From Pseudoalteromonas piscicida (GTDB lineage Bacteria > Pseudomonadota > Gammaproteobacteria > Enterobacterales > Alteromonadaceae), in contig NZ_CP021646.1 in NCBI RefSeq assembly GCF_002208135.1, positions 2,544,001-2,608,000 on the forward strand: a stretch of 64,000 nt of DNA. The letters run 5' to 3'. Positions 35,657-43,684 of this stretch are shown piece by piece. Below the pieces are notes generated by a model. The model saw only the letters and a program-made list of their open reading frames with translations, was not told the DNA's origin and did no database searches. How positions within the stretch are numbered: position 1 is the first letter of the stretch; each line of letters opens with the position of its first letter. A program made the translations under genes and the position numbers.

Positions 35657-36193
35657 TTACACTCCTAGCTGTAATAGTCTGTCGTTGAATTGAATTTGTC
35701 GGTGATTCGCTTGAATTTGCGCACTCAGTTGTTGGGTTTGTGCCACCAGCATGTCGAGAAATTCGCCGGCATAGAAAAGCGTTAAATCGCCTGTGGTATT
35801 AATCGTGATAGCGTCTACGGGTGCAGCACTTAACAGCAGATCAAACCCTTGTACGATTTGTGCAATGGGTGTTTGATAAAAAAGTACATTTTGCGGGTGA
35901 GACCAAACGGCAAACAAAGTGCCATCGGCAAGATAAAAACCCACTTCTCGCACCGCATACTCAGCATCGTCAATAAAATGTCCGGTAATATGAAATTGTC
36001 CGTCACCAACAACTTGCCCGCCGGCAATCGCCACGCGATTTTTTTCGCCTCGCAGCCTGGTTTGGCTACGAGACGGCGTATAGCCAGAAGTGCCTACCGC
36101 AATCGCGCTAATATCAATGGTAAAACCATTAGCTTTGGCATTAACGGCCGCGTTTAATCCCGCCTGCGTAATAAGCGGCGTAAATTGTTCCAT
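35657..36193 (-). CDS. Phage tail-collar fibre protein H4, cassette 4
   Basis: 178 residues from the ATG at 36193 with AAGGAATG upstream. Collar landmarks: ITQAGLNAAVNAKANGFTIDISAIAVG, YTPSRSQTRLRGEKNRVAI, YAVREVGFYLADGTLFAVWSHP. It ends in a short helix (QIQANHRQIQFNDRLLQLGV) that would join the fibre encoded next. Collar-only form. Confidence 0.88.
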   Translation of the reverse strand: MEQFTPLITQAGLNAAVNAKANGFTIDISAIAVGTSGYTPSRSQTRLRGEKNRVAIAGGQVVGDGQFHITGHFIDDAEYAVREVGFYLADGTLFAVWSHPQNVLFYQTPIAQIVQGFDLLLSAAPVDAITINTTGDLTLFYAGEFLDMLVAQTQQLSAQIQANHRQIQFNDRLLQLGV

Positions 36194-36206
36194 GAGTCAT
36201 TCCTTT

Positions 36207-36255
36207 AGAGTCTGTTAATCTTCAAGTTTGTTTTGCAGCAGCTTTGTTTAGGTAT
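36207..36255. repeat. Remnant end of the ~315-bp element
   Basis: About 50 bp resembling, in the opposite direction, the end of the elements at 10296-10610 and 52277-52590 (AGGGCCTGTT, then TTCAAGTTTG and TTTTGCAGCAG with a few gaps). It lies between H4 and I4 and overlaps the I4 stop region, so it is an old truncated copy. Confidence 0.65.
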
Positions 36256-37001
36256 TAATAGCAATAAAACGACTGTCGCTGGATTTGGATAGCAAAGGGC
36301 GCTGCGTGAACATAAAGGCTAGAAGCACTTTTGAGATCAGAGCGCACTTCACCAGATATTTTGCCCACCCCTTGCAAAACAGAAGTACCAGCAAGATACG
36401 ACTGGCTTACATTTGCAACATTATCTGTGTGTTGAGGCATCCACGTTCGCTGGAGACTCGCAGACTGACTGACGGTATTGAGCGATAAGCTTGCACTTTG
36501 TTGTACGCCTACATGCAAACTAATTTGGCTGCGACATGGTTTTGTCATCACCACAGCTTGCCAAAGTTGTGCCTGCAACTTAGGAGTCAGTAGCGTGCTA
36601 CCAGCTGGATCTAGGTTCTGAGCGGCCAACGCAATGATCTGTGCAGAATGCGGCGTAAACGCGTGAGGATTTTCTTGTTGCCACCACTCTTTAAGCTCAA
36701 CTTTTGCAGCTAGAGTGGAGAGCGCGCTTTTTATTGCAGTAACCGTGCCTTTTATTCGATGATCGGGCACGCTATTCGCTATAATCTTGCGCTTCACTTC
36801 AACTGGCCAAGCGCTATCCCAAAAGTCCACGCTGAGTGCATCCGCAAGCCAAGGTAAAAAATGCTCGGGACATCGCCATGGATCCCAAAGACTACCAAGT
36901 GGAACAGGAGTCGCAGAAACTTTACTTAGCGCCTTTGCCAACGCATGCTCAAGCTTAGTGCTTGCGTGCGGTAATAGCGTATTAAATATCTCTTCCTGCA
37001 A
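36255..37001 (-). CDS. Tail protein I4 (P2 gpI-like), cassette 4
   Basis: 248 residues, overlapping J4 by 20 bp. It has the gpI core in its clearest form: LWDPWRCPEHFLPWLADALS, VDFWDSAWPVEVKRKIIANS, DHRIKGTVTAIKSALSTL, then LKEWWQQENPHAFTPHSAQI. Residues ~185-248 form a Ser-rich extension (SASLSLNTVSQSASLQRTWM) with tandem-looking short strands, as in I5. It ends inside the remnant element, which may have altered the C-terminus. Confidence 0.92.
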   Translation of the reverse strand: MQEEIFNTLLPHASTKLEHALAKALSKVSATPVPLGSLWDPWRCPEHFLPWLADALSVDFWDSAWPVEVKRKIIANSVPDHRIKGTVTAIKSALSTLAAKVELKEWWQQENPHAFTPHSAQIIALAAQNLDPAGSTLLTPKLQAQLWQAVVMTKPCRSQISLHVGVQQSASLSLNTVSQSASLQRTWMPQHTDNVANVSQSYLAGTSVLQGVGKISGEVRSDLKSASSLYVHAAPFAIQIQRQSFYCY

Positions 37002-37938
37002 TGTTTATCTCCACTTGTGTACAAAACGCTGCCTGCCAAGGGGTATTGATAATGTCGGCGGCGGGTGAGAGCAGCTCAACACGTTGCACACCTGCTTGGT
37101 GTAGCGCACTGTAAAGCCCAGACAACCGAATATCATGATTAAGTTTATGATGTGTTTTCAACCATTGCTGCACGCTTTGCTCTACCGTAGATCTCACGTT
37201 TTCTTCATCAGGGCCTGGATATAAATAAAGCGTGGCGCGGAGGGTAAATTCTTTTACCTCAGCTGAGAGTACTCGTGGCCTATCTGTCAGAGGCCTAATG
37301 TCTTCTTGAAACAAATGCTCTGTAATTGCTGTGATTTCGTCTTGATTTGGTATGCCATTGCCTCTATCTGTCAGCACCGTTATGGCAACATCCCCCGGCG
37401 CAGCATCTTGAAGCCTAGCGGCATGGCTACAATGCAGCAATTTCGTATGCTCTGGTACTAAGTCTGATAATGGCGGCTCGACCTGAAGCAGCTCAAACTC
37501 GGGAGACTCAACAAAAACATCCTTAACTTGAGGTAAGGCTTTAAGCGTGTGAAAACAATAAGCACCAATAGGCCCTGCCGTACTAAACCCTTCTAGTGCC
37601 AACTGAATACGCGCTCGAAAGCGCTCATCACTTTCCCCAGCTTCTCGTATCACCGCAAAACGATTACCCAAATAATCGAGTTCACTGCTCGTGGCTTTTG
37701 CCAGCAACACCTGCTGCGCGCCTTCATTAATTTGTTGACGTAATAGTAGCTCTCGATAAGCAAAGACTTCCATCAGCTTGACGATGGGGTCGCTAGGTAG
37801 TAGCTCAGAAAGTTCTGGGCAGGTGTGTTCTACGGCTTGTTTTAGTTCGTTATAAAGCGTTTTAAATTCAACGGGTTCAAGTAAATCGGATGCGGGTAAT
37901 TGACTAAGACTGACCGCACTGAAGTTAGTTAAAGACAT
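36982..37938 (-). CDS. Baseplate wedge protein J4 (P2 gpJ-like), cassette 4
   Basis: Start set at the ATG at 37938 (MSLTNFSAVSLSQLPASDLL), 318 residues. J landmarks: LPSDPIVKLMEVFAYRELLLRQQ, TSSELDYLGNRFAVIREAGE, DERFRARIQLALEGFSTAGPIGAYCFHTL, IRPLTDRPRVL, and GLYSALHQAGVQRVELLSP. Compared with J3 and J5 it carries about 35 extra residues after VFVESPE (ending near HCSHAARLQDAAPGD). No strong ribosome site is visible and a hairpin lies just upstream. Confidence 0.92.
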   Translation of the reverse strand: MSLTNFSAVSLSQLPASDLLEPVEFKTLYNELKQAVEHTCPELSELLPSDPIVKLMEVFAYRELLLRQQINEGAQQVLLAKATSSELDYLGNRFAVIREAGESDERFRARIQLALEGFSTAGPIGAYCFHTLKALPQVKDVFVESPEFELLQVEPPLSDLVPEHTKLLHCSHAARLQDAAPGDVAITVLTDRGNGIPNQDEITAITEHLFQEDIRPLTDRPRVLSAEVKEFTLRATLYLYPGPDEENVRSTVEQSVQQWLKTHHKLNHDIRLSGLYSALHQAGVQRVELLSPAADIINTPWQAAFCTQVEINIAGRDI

Positions 37939-37956
37939 AATGGGGCCTGTTGTAAG

Positions 37957-37982
37957 GCACCCAATCAAAAATGACTGGGTGC
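37957..37982 (-). other. Hairpin upstream of J4
   Basis: Inverted repeat GCACCCA/TGGGTGC (37957-37963 with 37976-37982) in the 59-bp gap between the end of cassette 5 and J4. It has no U-tract on either strand, so it is a weak terminator or an RNA-processing/attenuator structure. There is no dyad promoter here, unlike before J1 and J2. Confidence 0.5.
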
Positions 37983-37997
37983 TTGTGGTGGGTATGT

Positions 37998-38462
37998 TTA
38001 AGCGTTGCTTTGCAGTGCTTGACTTACGCCATTTGCACGCTCAGCGATTTCATGCATCACCTGAGCTTCACCTTTCACTTGGTATGGAAAAGTTAAGCTT
38101 CCCGATTGCACATCAGCGTGGATATGGCCAATTTTATCTTTAAGTCCGCTCACGGAAGCTCTAACGTCATCCAGTGATTGCGCGGTACTAAGTGAAGTAA
38201 CCAAACTGCTCAGCTCTTTCAGCAATAATTGAGCCGTGTCTGCCGTTGTACCGAGCAATGTGTCTGTGTCTGCAACTTGTTGAGCAATTTGCTCACGCGC
38301 AGATTGCTTGCTCTGAAGGGCTGTCTCAGCTGCACTAAGCTCTAGTGTGAAGGTTGTTCCCACTCCAAATGTATCTTCAACAAACTCTTGCGTTACAAAA
38401 TGTGGGGTTTTGGCGTCGTAGAACTTGTCAACAATTTGGTTATTTACTATTAGTTTTGCCAT
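37998..38462 (-). CDS. Small fibre-associated protein, end of cassette 5
   Basis: 154 residues: a beta opening (AKLIVNNQIVDKFYDAKTPHF), then helical (ETALQSKQSAREQIAQQVAD..., HIHADVQSGSLTFPYQVKGE). I do not recognise a family. It follows the second cassette 5 fibre by 11 bp, the same fibre-then-small-protein arrangement seen elsewhere in the locus. Confidence 0.6.
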   Translation of the reverse strand: MAKLIVNNQIVDKFYDAKTPHFVTQEFVEDTFGVGTTFTLELSAAETALQSKQSAREQIAQQVADTDTLLGTTADTAQLLLKELSSLVTSLSTAQSLDDVRASVSGLKDKIGHIHADVQSGSLTFPYQVKGEAQVMHEIAERANGVSQALQSNA

Positions 38463-38473
38463 TTTTATTCTCC

Positions 38474-39244
38474 TTAGTCGTAAGCATTTTGTGTAGCGTC
38501 ACCTAAATAGGCGAATTGTCCCCAACCGTCTAGCGGAACATCTCCAGTTACCACAGCAGGAAGGGCAATTTGAATCACGCCAGTCTCATCTTCTGGCTTC
38601 CCTTGACCATGAACATAAGGGTGACAATGGCTATATTGATTTCGACCGTAATAGATGGTTTTACCGCAAAGCTTTGCATCTTGATTTGCTTCTAAGCCTT
38701 CACACCACCAATTGTTTGGTACTGTCCCTCGAATATGCTTTACGATCGCCGCGACAGTGACCATTGTTGGTGCTCTAAAGTATTGATACATTAAATATGC
38801 ATATTGATCGGCATTACTTCCCCTTTTGTTGGGGTAATATTCCAGCTCCCAAATATTAAATTTACCTGCAAAGTATTTGGTGTCAGAATTAATTGCTCGT
38901 AAAAACTCTCTTGCAAGCGGCGTTCTTTGGTCTGTTTCGACTCCGGTTGTAACTGTTTCTAAAAGTCTCGCTTCTTTTACATAACCACCATTCCAAGAGT
39001 GTGGAAAAGTCCCTGCCTCATTGGGAATTAATGCTTGGTTTCTAGTCACGCGAAAATGCGACTGCTTTTTGCGGGCAGAGTCAAACCTTTGATCTATTTT
39101 GCCTAACTCCGCGTTGACTTTATTTTTTGCATCAACAACGCTGCTAGTTAAAGTCGCCGTAATATCTTGAATTTTATTATCGACGGTTGCGGTGAGGTCG
39201 TTTGACGCCTCAATCAATTTGGCAATATCTTGTTCTAATGCCAT
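38474..39244 (-). CDS. Tail fibre/receptor-binding protein B, cassette 5
   Basis: 256 residues. The stem (MALEQDIAKLIEASNDLTATVDNK) is almost the same as that of the fibre at 39696-40472, while the head is different (KYFAGKFNIWELEYYPNKRG, GRNQYSHCHPYVHGQGKPED). Shared stem plus divergent head suggests duplication and head swapping. It is separated from fibre A by an intrinsic terminator (39315-39342). Confidence 0.75.
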   Translation of the reverse strand: MALEQDIAKLIEASNDLTATVDNKIQDITATLTSSVVDAKNKVNAELGKIDQRFDSARKKQSHFRVTRNQALIPNEAGTFPHSWNGGYVKEARLLETVTTGVETDQRTPLAREFLRAINSDTKYFAGKFNIWELEYYPNKRGSNADQYAYLMYQYFRAPTMVTVAAIVKHIRGTVPNNWWCEGLEANQDAKLCGKTIYYGRNQYSHCHPYVHGQGKPEDETGVIQIALPAVVTGDVPLDGWGQFAYLGDATQNAYD

Positions 39245-39314
39245 ATTTTTTCTCCATATGGTTAATACAATTTGTAAAAGGAATACTGAGTGCTATCTCA
39301 GCGGTAAATCAGGC

Positions 39315-39342
39315 ACAAAAAAGCCCACCGAATGGTGGGCTT
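39315..39342 (-). terminator. Intrinsic terminator between two fibres of cassette 5
   Basis: Stem AAGCCCACC/GGTGGGCTT (39321-39329 with 39334-39342), 4-nt loop, and a minus-strand T-run from 39322 to 39316. It follows fibre A and its small partner and precedes fibre B. Confidence 0.85.
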
Positions 39343-39370
39343 AATAGCCTAAAGTCGTTGTAGATTGGTG

Positions 39371-39685
39371 TTATTGCGGTTTTGGGTAGCGATTTTTAAT
39401 GGTGCTTCGCGCTTGCAGCCACGCAGTTTTTGCCGCTTGTGCTGCTTCACTCGCTTCACCAAATTCGGCCATTGCCGCTAAGTAATCGAAGGCAAGACCA
39501 TCTGACTCGCACTGGTAAGCAAAACTTCTAGCGTGCACACATTGCGCTGCAAGCTGAGCCTGCTTTGCCTCAGCTAGAATACTCGGAATATCAGCGCTGG
39601 CTACGCCTAAGTCTGCCAGTGTTTTTTCATCTGCCGGCACATTAATCAGTTCATCATCACCGATTTTTAAGGTTTTAATTTCCAT
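39371..39685 (-). CDS. Small fibre-associated protein, cassette 5
   Basis: 104 residues, opening IKTLKIGDDELINVPADEKT, then an Ala-rich helix with LAFDYLAAMAEFGEASEAAQ and a C-terminus TIKNRYPKPQ. It shares its ending with the 75-residue protein of cassette 4. Probably a fibre chaperone or connector. Confidence 0.65.
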   Translation of the reverse strand: MEIKTLKIGDDELINVPADEKTLADLGVASADIPSILAEAKQAQLAAQCVHARSFAYQCESDGLAFDYLAAMAEFGEASEAAQAAKTAWLQARSTIKNRYPKPQ

Positions 39686-39695
39686 TGTGACTCCT

Positions 39696-40472
39696 TTAAG
39701 CTGTTGGTGGTGTGTATGGATGGTGTGCGTAAGGGATTGAGCTTAGTGTTGGTGCTAAGCGCCCGGCAAATGGAATTGGCTCTGCGTACCAACGAACAGT
39801 CCAACTATCCCAGCTTCTTGCATATAGATTCCGTCTCTCTTGATCGCTACCGTCATGGAACCATACGTCGCCTTTCCAGTTTTTAATAATTCGATATTTA
39901 AGACCGCCACCTCTTAAGTAAACCCCGCTATGAGTAGCACAGAATGCACCAAAGGCACCTTCTTCACCGCCACCATATAGATCTAAACTTGAGTCCGCTT
40001 TTTCGCGTTTGCAGTACATAGCAAAACTGGCATGGCTTACGGTTGGGTTATAACGCTCATGAAAGCGTTTAACATGTAGAAAATTTGAATCACCGTGCCA
40101 AGCCGTTGCATTTCCTTCCAACTCAAGTAAAAGTGCCGCTTGGTGAGGGCTTGTGGTGTTTAAGGGTTTTGTGTCACCATTCCATGAATACTGGCGAGCA
40201 ATCGTTAACTTACTCACTCCCGCAGCATTACTGGGCATAACCCACCACACCGGATAAAAATAATCCTTTGAACCACCGATAAAAATATCCTGAACATAGC
40301 GTGTTTCAGGCATCGCTTCTTGAATAAATTTGTCGACATCTTGCTCTTTTTTTGCAATACGCGTGTCAAAGGCAGCCATTTGGTTGTCGAGCTGCTGCGC
40401 TTTGTTATCCACCACTGCCGTTAAGGCATCGGTAGACTGAATGAGATTAGCAATATCTTGTTCTAATGCCAT
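39696..40472 (-). CDS. Tail fibre/receptor-binding protein A, cassette 5
   Basis: 258 residues. The short helical stem (MALEQDIANLIQSTDALTAV) is shared with fibre B. The head is beta-rich with Trp/Gly/Tyr patches (YPVWWVMPSNAAGVSKL, GGGEEGAFGAFCATHSGVYL, VRWYAEPIPFAGRLAPTLSS). It starts 9 bp after H5. Confidence 0.75.
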   Translation of the reverse strand: MALEQDIANLIQSTDALTAVVDNKAQQLDNQMAAFDTRIAKKEQDVDKFIQEAMPETRYVQDIFIGGSKDYFYPVWWVMPSNAAGVSKLTIARQYSWNGDTKPLNTTSPHQAALLLELEGNATAWHGDSNFLHVKRFHERYNPTVSHASFAMYCKREKADSSLDLYGGGEEGAFGAFCATHSGVYLRGGGLKYRIIKNWKGDVWFHDGSDQERRNLYARSWDSWTVRWYAEPIPFAGRLAPTLSSIPYAHHPYTPPTA

Positions 40473-40481
40473 GAGTTGCTC

Positions 40482-41027
40482 CTATAAAATTCCTTTGTCC
40501 ATCAACTCAAACTTCTGTTTAAGATGACGAGTCATATTGTTAATTTGCGCAGCGCCTAGCTTGGCAAGTTCAGGGGCGATAAGAATATTCAGATTAACGC
40601 CGTTATCGACGATGGTAACGGCGTCGGCAGGTACGCCCGTTAGCACCAAATCAAAAGCAAGAAGTAAATCGACTTCCGCCGATTTATAAGCAATGGGTCT
40701 ATCTGGTGAAGAATACACCGCAAATAGCACCTCTTGTGTTTGGCCATTTGCTTCGCTTTCGATATAAAAGCCCACTTCATTGACCCAAAAGTTGTGATCG
40801 GTATCATCAATCACACTCATATGGATTTGGGCATTCCCCTTATCTTCGCCACTTGCCACCATAATGCGGTGGACTTCTTGTTGTAGCTGTCGGCGGCCTT
40901 GATCTGGCGTATAGTTGCCAGTGCCAAGCCCTACCTTGCTGATCTTCGCTTGAAAGCCATTTTTTTGGGCGTTAAATACTGCTTCCAAACCCGCGGTGGT
41001 GATGGTCGGCCGTAAAATCGTGCTCAC
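40482..41027 (-). CDS. Phage tail-collar fibre protein H5, cassette 5
   Basis: Start chosen at the GTG at 41027 (MSTILRPTITTAGLEAVF), with GGAG about 9 bp upstream; the longer frame has no collar homology before it. 181 residues. Landmarks: TAGLEAVFNAQKNGFQAKIS, GNYTPDQGRRQLQQEVHRI, FWVNEVGFYIESEANGQTQE, VLFAVYSS. Collar-only form. The 205-bp gap upstream (to I5 at 41233) has no gene; it contains ATACCAATAGGTA. Confidence 0.87.
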   Translation of the reverse strand: MSTILRPTITTAGLEAVFNAQKNGFQAKISKVGLGTGNYTPDQGRRQLQQEVHRIMVASGEDKGNAQIHMSVIDDTDHNFWVNEVGFYIESEANGQTQEVLFAVYSSPDRPIAYKSAEVDLLLAFDLVLTGVPADAVTIVDNGVNLNILIAPELAKLGAAQINNMTRHLKQKFELMDKGIL

Positions 41028-41232
41028 AGCACCTGTCTCCTTTTGTTGAGTGATATCAACCCGCATCAATACACAGCTCGTTTGATAAGCTGGTTTATGA
41101 AGCACATTGATATGAAATGACAGCAATGGGTTTTATACCAATAGGTACTACCGCTGGGTAAACGCTGATGACATCAATTGAAGTGTTTATTCGCTATTCC
41201 AATAGCGGTTGTAGGCTAAATTGCTGCGATGG

Positions 41233-42129
41233 TTATACGTGGCAGTAGAATCTAGCCACTTGAAAACGACGATTAGTAAAGTGCAAAGTGCTCGCAAGTT
41301 CCGTCGTAAAGTCAAACTTGGCGGCAGGCAATCTTTGCTCATTGGTTAAATAAATTCGGCTAACCACATGACGGCGATTATTTAAGTGAAGCCCTACTCG
41401 CGCAGAGCTCTGTAAATACGCATTCACATGCTGGCTTTTCATATACCGGCCTGTCGCTGCGATTTGCTTATTGCTTGCCAATGCAAATGCCGCTGATACG
41501 GTGGCAGCGGGTGCTTTTATGGCCTCAGTTTGCGCTGACTTTCTCGCAACCTGCAAACCACTGGCAATAGAGGCAGTTTGCAGTGTTAGGCTCATTTTGG
41601 CACCAACTAGAAAATCGAAGTGGGCACGTTTTGGTTTAGTACTATCAGTAACATCTTTAACGGCTTGGTAAAGCTCTGGGCTTAAGATCACAGCGTCACT
41701 GGTATACGGAATTTCATTCGCCCACGCGATAAACATAAAGGTATGCGGCTGCTTTGATTGATAAGGCGCCAGTGCTATATCATCAATTTCTTGAAACCAT
41801 TCAAAAAACTCAACACTTACCCCTAGCGCTGCCAATGCTCGCTTTACCGAGCCAACAGTACCTTTGTGCTTATGTACTTTGACCGAATTGGCGATAAATG
41901 CCCGTTTAGTATCTACCGGCCAGCTTTCATCCCACTCATCTACTGATAAAGACCATGCAAGCCAAGGTAATAAAGCCTCTGGGCAGGTCTCTGGGTGCCA
42001 TTGCTTGCCCACATATTCTGGGATAGTTGGTGTTACCTCAAGCTTACTCGGTAAGTCTTCAGCTTGCTCAGCAATAGTGCGAACCAGCTTTGATGTGCCA
42101 GGTGGCAGTAATTTATGATAACTTGTCAT
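41233..42129 (-). CDS. Tail protein I5 (P2 gpI-like) with C-terminal extension, cassette 5
   Basis: 298 residues. Core: QWHPETCPEALLPWLAWSLS, VDEWDESWPVDTKRAFIANS, VHKHKGTVGSVKRALAALGV, FEWFQEIDD. Residues ~190-298 form a beta-rich, Ala/Ser-rich extension ending FTNRRFQVARFYCHV, similar in plan to the ends of I3 (LNVHCSRFQVVLPE) and I4. Confidence 0.92.
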   Translation of the reverse strand: MTSYHKLLPPGTSKLVRTIAEQAEDLPSKLEVTPTIPEYVGKQWHPETCPEALLPWLAWSLSVDEWDESWPVDTKRAFIANSVKVHKHKGTVGSVKRALAALGVSVEFFEWFQEIDDIALAPYQSKQPHTFMFIAWANEIPYTSDAVILSPELYQAVKDVTDSTKPKRAHFDFLVGAKMSLTLQTASIASGLQVARKSAQTEAIKAPAATVSAAFALASNKQIAATGRYMKSQHVNAYLQSSARVGLHLNNRRHVVSRIYLTNEQRLPAAKFDFTTELASTLHFTNRRFQVARFYCHV

Positions 42130-42137
42130 AGCTCACC

Positions 42138-42980
42138 TTACTCCGTTGGAAAATGTAATTGCACATCGCGACAGTAAGCTGCATTTTTAGCACTTGGTGA
42201 GAGGTCGTCATGCATCGAGCGAAGCTTCACTTTTCTTACTCCTCCTTGATGCAAGGCATCAATAAGTCCCGAACTGGGTACTTCTTTCCCGAGCAAGTAA
42301 TGTGATTGAATAAAGTTTTCAATTGCACGATGGATGGACACTTTAACCTGCTCCGTATTAATACCTGCATTAAAGTAAATATCGGCTTCAATCGTGTAGG
42401 CCGTTGGCTCTACCAAATGCACGCGTACAAGGTCCGTAAGCGGTCTAACATCTTCGTCGTTGAGATAACGTAACACCTCTGTTCTCAGTGCTTCTTTATC
42501 TTCCAAAGTCACCACATCAGCAACTGGTAACACATGGACTTCAACAATGCCCGGTAATGTTGACTCAACAAATACGTCTTTCACTTTTGCAGAAGCGGTA
42601 AACGCGTGGTACTGATAAGCACCAGACGTGCCTCCCATTGAGTGACTTTCAAGAGAAAGTGGGATCCGCAAACGATAGCGTTCATCCGATTCCGCTTCTT
42701 CTCGCGCTACACCGAACAAAACACCCAAATGATCCAAATCACTGCCCGTGGCATATGCCACCATCACAGATTGTGCGGCGTCATTTACACGCTGCCTCAG
42801 CAATACCTCACGATAGGCAAAAAGCTCCATCAGCTTTATTGCTGGATCTGAGGGAAGAAATGGATAATCTGGAAACTGCTGTTGCAATTGCGCTTCTAAT
42901 TCCTGATAAATAGCTTCATAGCTGACTGTCTCCAACACATCAGGTGCAGATAGGCGCGTCAAATCAATAGCATTATTCAT
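42138..42980 (-). CDS. Baseplate wedge protein J5 (P2 gpJ-like), cassette 5
   Basis: 280 residues. J landmarks: LPSDPAIKLMELFAYREVLLRQR, YATGSDLDHLGVLFGVAREE, DERYRLRIPLSLESHSMGGTSGAYQYHAF, VRPLTDLVRV, SGLIDALHQGGVRKVKL. It is the first J transcribed after the lysis genes, 60 bp downstream of them, and has no dyad promoter of its own. It is closest to J4 in the wedge core. Confidence 0.93.
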   Translation of the reverse strand: MNNAIDLTRLSAPDVLETVSYEAIYQELEAQLQQQFPDYPFLPSDPAIKLMELFAYREVLLRQRVNDAAQSVMVAYATGSDLDHLGVLFGVAREEAESDERYRLRIPLSLESHSMGGTSGAYQYHAFTASAKVKDVFVESTLPGIVEVHVLPVADVVTLEDKEALRTEVLRYLNDEDVRPLTDLVRVHLVEPTAYTIEADIYFNAGINTEQVKVSIHRAIENFIQSHYLLGKEVPSSGLIDALHQGGVRKVKLRSMHDDLSPSAKNAAYCRDVQLHFPTE

Positions 42981-43040
42981 GCTACTCTCCTTTTAAATGG
43001 GGTTGGATAAAGAAAGCCAATACGGCCGATAATAGCTGCG

Positions 43041-43289
43041 CTACGGACCCACTCTGCGGGCACCGAGCAACGTATCTAATTTTTTATCTATAGAATCTAA
43101 GCGCTTTTCGATGCGCTTTTGGTCTTCTTGGCGAATTTGCTTGAGGTGGTCAAGCTCTTGGGAGTTAGTGGTGATCCTTTTATCTAAGTCGCCAAGGTAA
43201 ATAACACCAGACACCAACAGCGCAATGGTGGTGAGAATGTGGGCCAAATTAAACTCCTTTTTCATTTGCCATTGTTCAGGATGATTCAC
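43041..43289 (-). CDS. Small membrane protein with coiled coil (possible spanin-type accessory)
   Basis: 82 residues: one hydrophobic segment (residues ~16-33, HILTTIALLVSGVIYLG) and then a charged coiled-coil-like helix (QEDQKRIEKRLDSIDKKLDTL). It overlaps the holin-like gene by ATGA, which places it in the lysis block. The topology fits an Rz-like or similar envelope accessory, but no spanin signature is decisive. Confidence 0.6.
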   Translation of the reverse strand: MNHPEQWQMKKEFNLAHILTTIALLVSGVIYLGDLDKRITTNSQELDHLKQIRQEDQKRIEKRLDSIDKKLDTLLGARRVGP

Positions 43290-43684
43290 TTGCTGACCCC
43301 TTTTACTTTCTCAACGGTTCTAAGCCCTGCAAGCCCTAACATGGCAAGCGTAAGCTCTAACATCACATCCAGCGGCAACTCAGGCGTACCATGTTCAGGC
43401 ATTAACCACTGTAGAATTGGATTAATCACGAACGAAAACAAAAAGCCTAGACCACACACCCACATCAAAAAAGGCCTCGCCCCCGCAACAAACACACTGC
43501 GATGCGCTGCTTGAACTTGATTGATCTGCGCTTGTACTAATGCATGCTTTGCTATTAGTCTCGCCTTTAAATGCTCTTGCTTGAGTACTTCTTCTTCACT
43601 GGTAAACAATTCATCAAGAATATTGCCAATTGCTTCTATCGGAGCCACTGTTTTTGCAGAAAATAGGCTACCTAATAGACTCAT
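43286..43684 (-). CDS. Holin-like protein (3TM gene-transfer-agent/phage type)
   Basis: Start at the ATG at 43684 (MSLLGSLFSAKTVAPIEAIG); 132 residues. An N-terminal amphipathic part and a charged helix (EEEVLKQEHLKARLIAKHAL) are followed by hydrophobic segments (RPFLMWVCGLGFLFSFVINPI and MLELTLAMLGLAGLRTVEKV). This matches the 'holin of 3TMs' family. It lies between lysozyme and the small membrane protein, so it probably releases the lysozyme. Confidence 0.8.
   Translation of the reverse strand: MSLLGSLFSAKTVAPIEAIGNILDELFTSEEEVLKQEHLKARLIAKHALVQAQINQVQAAHRSVFVAGARPFLMWVCGLGFLFSFVINPILQWLMPEHGTPELPLDVMLELTLAMLGLAGLRTVEKVKGVSK

Noticed and set aside
12563-42980. Diversity-generating retroelement or invertible fibre switch
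   Set aside because: No reverse transcriptase, template repeat, invertase or inverted crossover sites were seen; all cassettes point the same way. Direct repeats at 16392 and 22372 support deletion or amplification, not inversion.
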